DNA of 8,963 nucleotides, from NCBI GenBank assembly GCA_964497475.1, contig CAZCDM010000103.1, positions 1 to 8,963 on the forward strand, given 5' to 3'. Position 1 is the first letter of the stretch, and each line of letters opens with the position of its first letter. Made by a program: the position numbers and the translations under genes. The DNA is from CAZCDM01 sp964497475. Lineage in GTDB: Bacteria; Planctomycetota; Phycisphaerae; SM23-33. Positions 6,323 to 8,963 of the stretch are shown here, one piece after another. The notes below the pieces were generated by a model, which was not told where the DNA came from, made no database searches, and saw only the letters and a list, made by a program, of their open reading frames with translations.

Positions 6323-6392
6323 TCTCGTGGCGTGGTCTCCGGGCGCGCGGTGTGCCCGAGCCAGGCCGAGAGCGAACCACCAGAGGATGATT

Positions 6393-8630
6393 ATGCGAAA
6401 TCGACATGCAAGGCAGCGAACCGGCGGGTCCGCCCGGCCGAAACGGTATTGCCCGGCAGGCCTCCGCCGAGGCCCCCGGCGCCAGGCAGGATTCGCCTAT
6501 CTCGTGGCGGTTCTGGGGTTTTGCTTGCTGGCCTCCATCGGGCACATGATCTGCGACTCTTCGATCCTCGAGGTGCGCAAAACGCAGAACCACATCGAGT
6601 CCACCGGGGCCCGCTTTGCCGCCGAAAGCGGCATGACCTACATGCGCGAGATACTCAGCGAGTACAACAGCGCCGCCAGCCTGACCCAGGCACCGATCGC
6701 GTCGGACCTCCAAACCTACCTCACCGCGAAGTTCAATGAGAATACCTCCCTCGCCAGTGGCTGGGCCATCAACCTCAATACCGACGAAACGCAACTGAGC
6801 TATTCCGGCGATCCGATTCCGCTGCCGAATGACCAGGCCTTCTCGTTTTCCATTCGCGAGAGCGACACGGAAACCGTCGCCGGGCAGAGCTATGTCAGAG
6901 AGGTCACTATCTGCGTCACGGGGTACTGTAGCGGCGTCAGCCGGAAGGTGAGCTACTCCGCCGATGTCGAGCTGAACAAGGATATTCTCCGCCGAGCCGT
7001 CAGCAGCAAAATCCGCGTGATCCTCCGAGGCAAAAAGACCATCATCAACGGCGACGTCGTCTCCGACTGGGTCCGCCTTGATGGGTACAGCTATCCGTTC
7101 GACATCGGTGCGCGGAATAACCCAAGCGACACCGACGAAGACATCACCATCAATCGCGTCAACGACGATGGCACGATCACGCCCAAGAAGGGCAAGCTCG
7201 TAACGACCATGACCAAAGAGCAGTTCAACGGCGAAGAGTCCGTCGGTGGTACGACACTGAACTGCATGTGGGGTATCCGGCACGACGAGGATGTCACCCG
7301 CGCCCAGGTAACCTACGACGCCGAGGCGGCCCTGCAGCTCACCCACGAGGATTTCGATACGACGGTCTACAAGAATCGCTCGGCCGTGACCTGGGATACC
7401 TTCAAAGCCGGCGGCGCCATCAGCGATTCCCAGAAAGTCGTCCTGCCCTACTACACCGATTCCAGCCGACACCCCATGCTGGCCCGCTCCGCCGATGCCG
7501 CCAACTTTCAGGACGAGAGCGGCAACTTCCTCTACGGCTACAAGGACGCCAGCAAGAACTGGATTGTCTACGGCAAGAACCCCGATGGAAAGTGGGAATT
7601 CGGCTACACCGACAGCTCGGGCAGTTGGGTCAAGGTCAACCGTAACGAGAATGAAGACGGGCCCATCGGGCAGTACCGCCTTTCCGGCCGGTATATCCGC
7701 ATGGGCGATCAATACGTCACCAACCCCCTACCCGACCCGTTCGTCAAGGAAAAGATCATCTGCGACTACTGGGCCAACGGCATCAACTTCTGGCGGGCCT
7801 ATTACGAAGACTATGACGGGAAAACCACCGCCCGCCCCAAGTTCAAAAACCTCCATATCCCCATGGGCTCCCACGCGCATTTCAAGAACTGCACGTTTAC
7901 CGGCATTACCTATGTGGAGTCGGACGAGACCACAGACCTCAGTAAGTGGGGCAATTACACCAAGTACAATACCCTGCGGCAAAGTGCGCCGGACGGGGCG
8001 GGTTCCGGGTCGACCAATGTCCGGGCGTACAACAACGTCGTCTTCGAGGACTGCGCCTTTGAGGGCCCGATCATCTCAGCGGTTCCCAAGGACATGCGGT
8101 ACAAAGAAAATTCCGCGATGTTCATCGGGGATACGACGTTCAACGCCTCGGCCATCCAGGCCGCCCTCGGCGGGACGACCATCCTCATGCCCAACTACAA
8201 TATCAACATCGGCGACTTCTGCGAGGACGCCGCCGACAACGAGTCGGCCCTGGTGGGTATCCTCGTCGGCGGCATTGTCGATATTCGCGATAATGCCAAC
8301 GTCCGCGGCACGATCGTCAGCATGGCCAATCTCGACCACGTCACCTGGGGGCTCAGCGGCTGGGGCGGCAATGTGGGCAACTGGGAGGACTCCGGCGAGG
8401 CGTCGGACTACCTTGACACGGAATACGCTCCCGTCGTGCCCGACGGCGTGGACCTCAATGCCGCATCGGAGACACCGTTCAACTTTGCCGAGAAGGCCGC
8501 CGCCCCCTTCGAGCCCAGCGACGAAATCACCATCACCCCGATTCCCGATAACCCGATTCCCTACGGCGTCAAGCGGCGTTACAAGATCGCCATCAACGAA
8601 GGCGTCTATACCGAGAGCACCTCGCCCTGA
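6393..8630 (+). CDS. Large PilX-like (pseudopilin-type) surface protein
   Basis: This is 745 residues from ATG 6393. That start is preferred because AGAGG (6382-6386) lies six bases upstream; ATG 6387 would sit directly on it. A basic leader (1-33, ending RRQAG) precedes the hydrophobic segment FAYLVAVLGFCLLASIGHMI, which looks like a type III (prepilin-peptidase) signal with cleavage at G33|F34, though position +5 is Val instead of Glu. LEVRKTQN and FAAESGMTYMREIL follow, as in the PilX N-terminal domain of type IV pilus minor pilins. The rest is a large exported part: beta-rich sequence to about 330, a tandem motif at about 374-418 (SGNFLYGYKDASKNW, then DGKWEFGYTDSSGSW), and beta-helix-like stretches with short paired turns (HFKNCTFTGI; VVFEDCAFEG; LVGGIVDIRDNANVRGTIV). 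PilX-like minor pilins are usually under 200-250 residues, so this one is greatly enlarged. Function is inferred as surface or pilus-tip adhesion or secretion. The 3' end may be frameshifted. Confidence 0.75.
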   Translation: MRNRHARQRTGGSARPKRYCPAGLRRGPRRQAGFAYLVAVLGFCLLASIGHMICDSSILEVRKTQNHIESTGARFAAESGMTYMREILSEYNSAASLTQAPIASDLQTYLTAKFNENTSLASGWAINLNTDETQLSYSGDPIPLPNDQAFSFSIRESDTETVAGQSYVREVTICVTGYCSGVSRKVSYSADVELNKDILRRAVSSKIRVILRGKKTIINGDVVSDWVRLDGYSYPFDIGARNNPSDTDEDITINRVNDDGTITPKKGKLVTTMTKEQFNGEESVGGTTLNCMWGIRHDEDVTRAQVTYDAEAALQLTHEDFDTTVYKNRSAVTWDTFKAGGAISDSQKVVLPYYTDSSRHPMLARSADAANFQDESGNFLYGYKDASKNWIVYGKNPDGKWEFGYTDSSGSWVKVNRNENEDGPIGQYRLSGRYIRMGDQYVTNPLPDPFVKEKIICDYWANGINFWRAYYEDYDGKTTARPKFKNLHIPMGSHAHFKNCTFTGITYVESDETTDLSKWGNYTKYNTLRQSAPDGAGSGSTNVRAYNNVVFEDCAFEGPIISAVPKDMRYKENSAMFIGDTTFNASAIQAALGGTTILMPNYNINIGDFCEDAADNESALVGILVGGIVDIRDNANVRGTIVSMANLDHVTWGLSGWGGNVGNWEDSGEASDYLDTEYAPVVPDGVDLNAASETPFNFAEKAAAPFEPSDEITITPIPDNPIPYGVKRRYKIAINEGVYTESTSP

Positions 8631-8788
8631 GCCTCAACTCGCAACAGAACATCAAGCCACCGTCACACGATCACCCTCTCCGGCCAGGGCATCTGACCTT
8701 CGACCGTTCCGGGATGTCCATCAACCTGGACTATTTCGTCATGCCGAAGAACCTCGAACTTGATCCGTCCTCCGATCAGGAGTATTGA
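8618..8788 (+). pseudogene. Frameshifted coding tail beyond the PilX-like stop codon
   Basis: After TGA 8628-8630 the sequence still reads like protein, but in alternating frames. In the frame shifted relative to the gene, ALSLNSQQNIK is readable at 8624-8656; HTITLSGQGI is readable back in the original frame near 8664-8693; and LTFDRSGMSINLDYFVMPKN at 8693-8752 leads to TGA 8786-8788 in the shifted frame. High GC at third positions supports the last piece. This suggests several indels, from either gene decay or sequencing error, in what was one C-terminal extension. An alternative for the last piece is a separate 24-codon ORF from ATG 8714, which lacks a Shine-Dalgarno. Confidence 0.35.
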
Positions 8789-8963
8789 TCCGAGCCGGTT
8801 GGGCGCAGCACGAGCCGGGATGAGGTGACCTTGCCAGCAGCCGTATTTCACGACGCCGCACGGGGGTTTTACACCCCGGCTCTCGACGCCGCGCGGGTTT
8901 TTACACTTCTGGGCACCTTGAAAAATTCACTTTTCGGCCTCGCTGGTCTTTTCGCTCCCTGGC
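8789..8963. other. Non-coding right end with repeats and an AT-rich patch
   Basis: No gene with a start, an RBS and plausible codon use is visible. The minus-strand 62-codon frame (8663-8851) is antisense to the coding-like tail and is not supported. The stretch holds the direct repeats described separately and an AT-rich patch near 8929-8938. It may be the upstream region of a gene beyond the window. Confidence 0.5.
8851..8906 (+). repeat. Two imperfect direct repeats of 23-24 bases, 33-base period
   Basis: Copy 1 (8851-8874) and copy 2 (8884-8906) both start CGACGCCGC, run through a G block and T block and end TTTTACAC. They differ at one substitution (A/G) and in the lengths of the G and T runs. 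Copy 1 also forms a 4-5 bp stem GGGG/CCCC around TTTTACA with its downstream flank. Only two copies are visible, so this is not a CRISPR array. Confidence 0.55.

Noticed and set aside
6213..7712. 499-codon minus-strand ORF
   Set aside because: It is antisense to the PilX-like gene and the CNNM end. Long shadow frames are expected opposite genes with strong GC at third positions, and it shows no recognisable motif or RBS.
8663..8851. 62-codon minus-strand ORF
   Set aside because: It is opposite a stretch with coding-like signal on the plus strand, has no Shine-Dalgarno and shows no recognised family.
8851..8906. Possible CRISPR array
   Set aside because: Only two units, with a gap of 9 bases instead of a spacer and imperfect repeats.

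Overview
This is a GC-rich bacterial window with strong G/C preference at third codon positions in the real genes. The gene content is compatible with an uncultured, Gram-negative-type lineage such as Planctomycetota (Phycisphaerae-like). It includes a MtaA/CmuA-type URO-D fragment, a degenerate metallo-beta-lactamase-fold protein, paired CNNM proteins and a very large PilX-like pseudopilin. The taxonomic guess is inference only; there is no rRNA or marker gene here.

Layout, left to right. (1) Positions 1-552 (+): a uroporphyrinogen-decarboxylase-family fragment that runs off the left edge. Its N-terminal half is joined directly to its C-terminal end, so the middle of the domain is missing. 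(2) Positions 745-1329 (-): a secreted tetratricopeptide-type protein with a good promoter and Shine-Dalgarno (SD) sequence. (3) Positions 1527-1613 (-): a 28-residue single-membrane-segment peptide with a strong SD. (4) Positions 1729-3093 (-): the magnesium channel/transporter MgtE, with a near-consensus promoter at 3134-3162. (5) Positions 3217-6259 (+): divergent from mgtE, a metallo-beta-lactamase-fold protein that has lost most metal ligands, followed by two CNNM/CorC-type membrane proteins joined by an ATGA overlap. (6) Positions 6393-8630 (+): a 745-residue PilX-like protein with an N-terminal pilin-type membrane helix, a large extracellular part with a tandem aromatic/glycine motif, and beta-helix-like stretches. 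(7) Positions 8631-8963: no intact gene. It holds what looks like a frameshifted coding tail of the PilX-like gene and a pair of imperfect 23-24 base direct repeats.

How the genes may work together. The centre of the window (1527-6259) reads as a divalent-cation (Mg2+) handling locus: mgtE (uptake channel gated by CBS domains), two CNNM proteins (Mg2+/Co2+ efflux or transport, also CBS-gated), a candidate pseudoenzyme between them, and possibly the tiny membrane peptide downstream of mgtE. The most interesting candidates for something undescribed are the pseudo-MBL protein tied to the CNNM pair, the 28-residue membrane peptide, and the giant pseudopilin-like protein.
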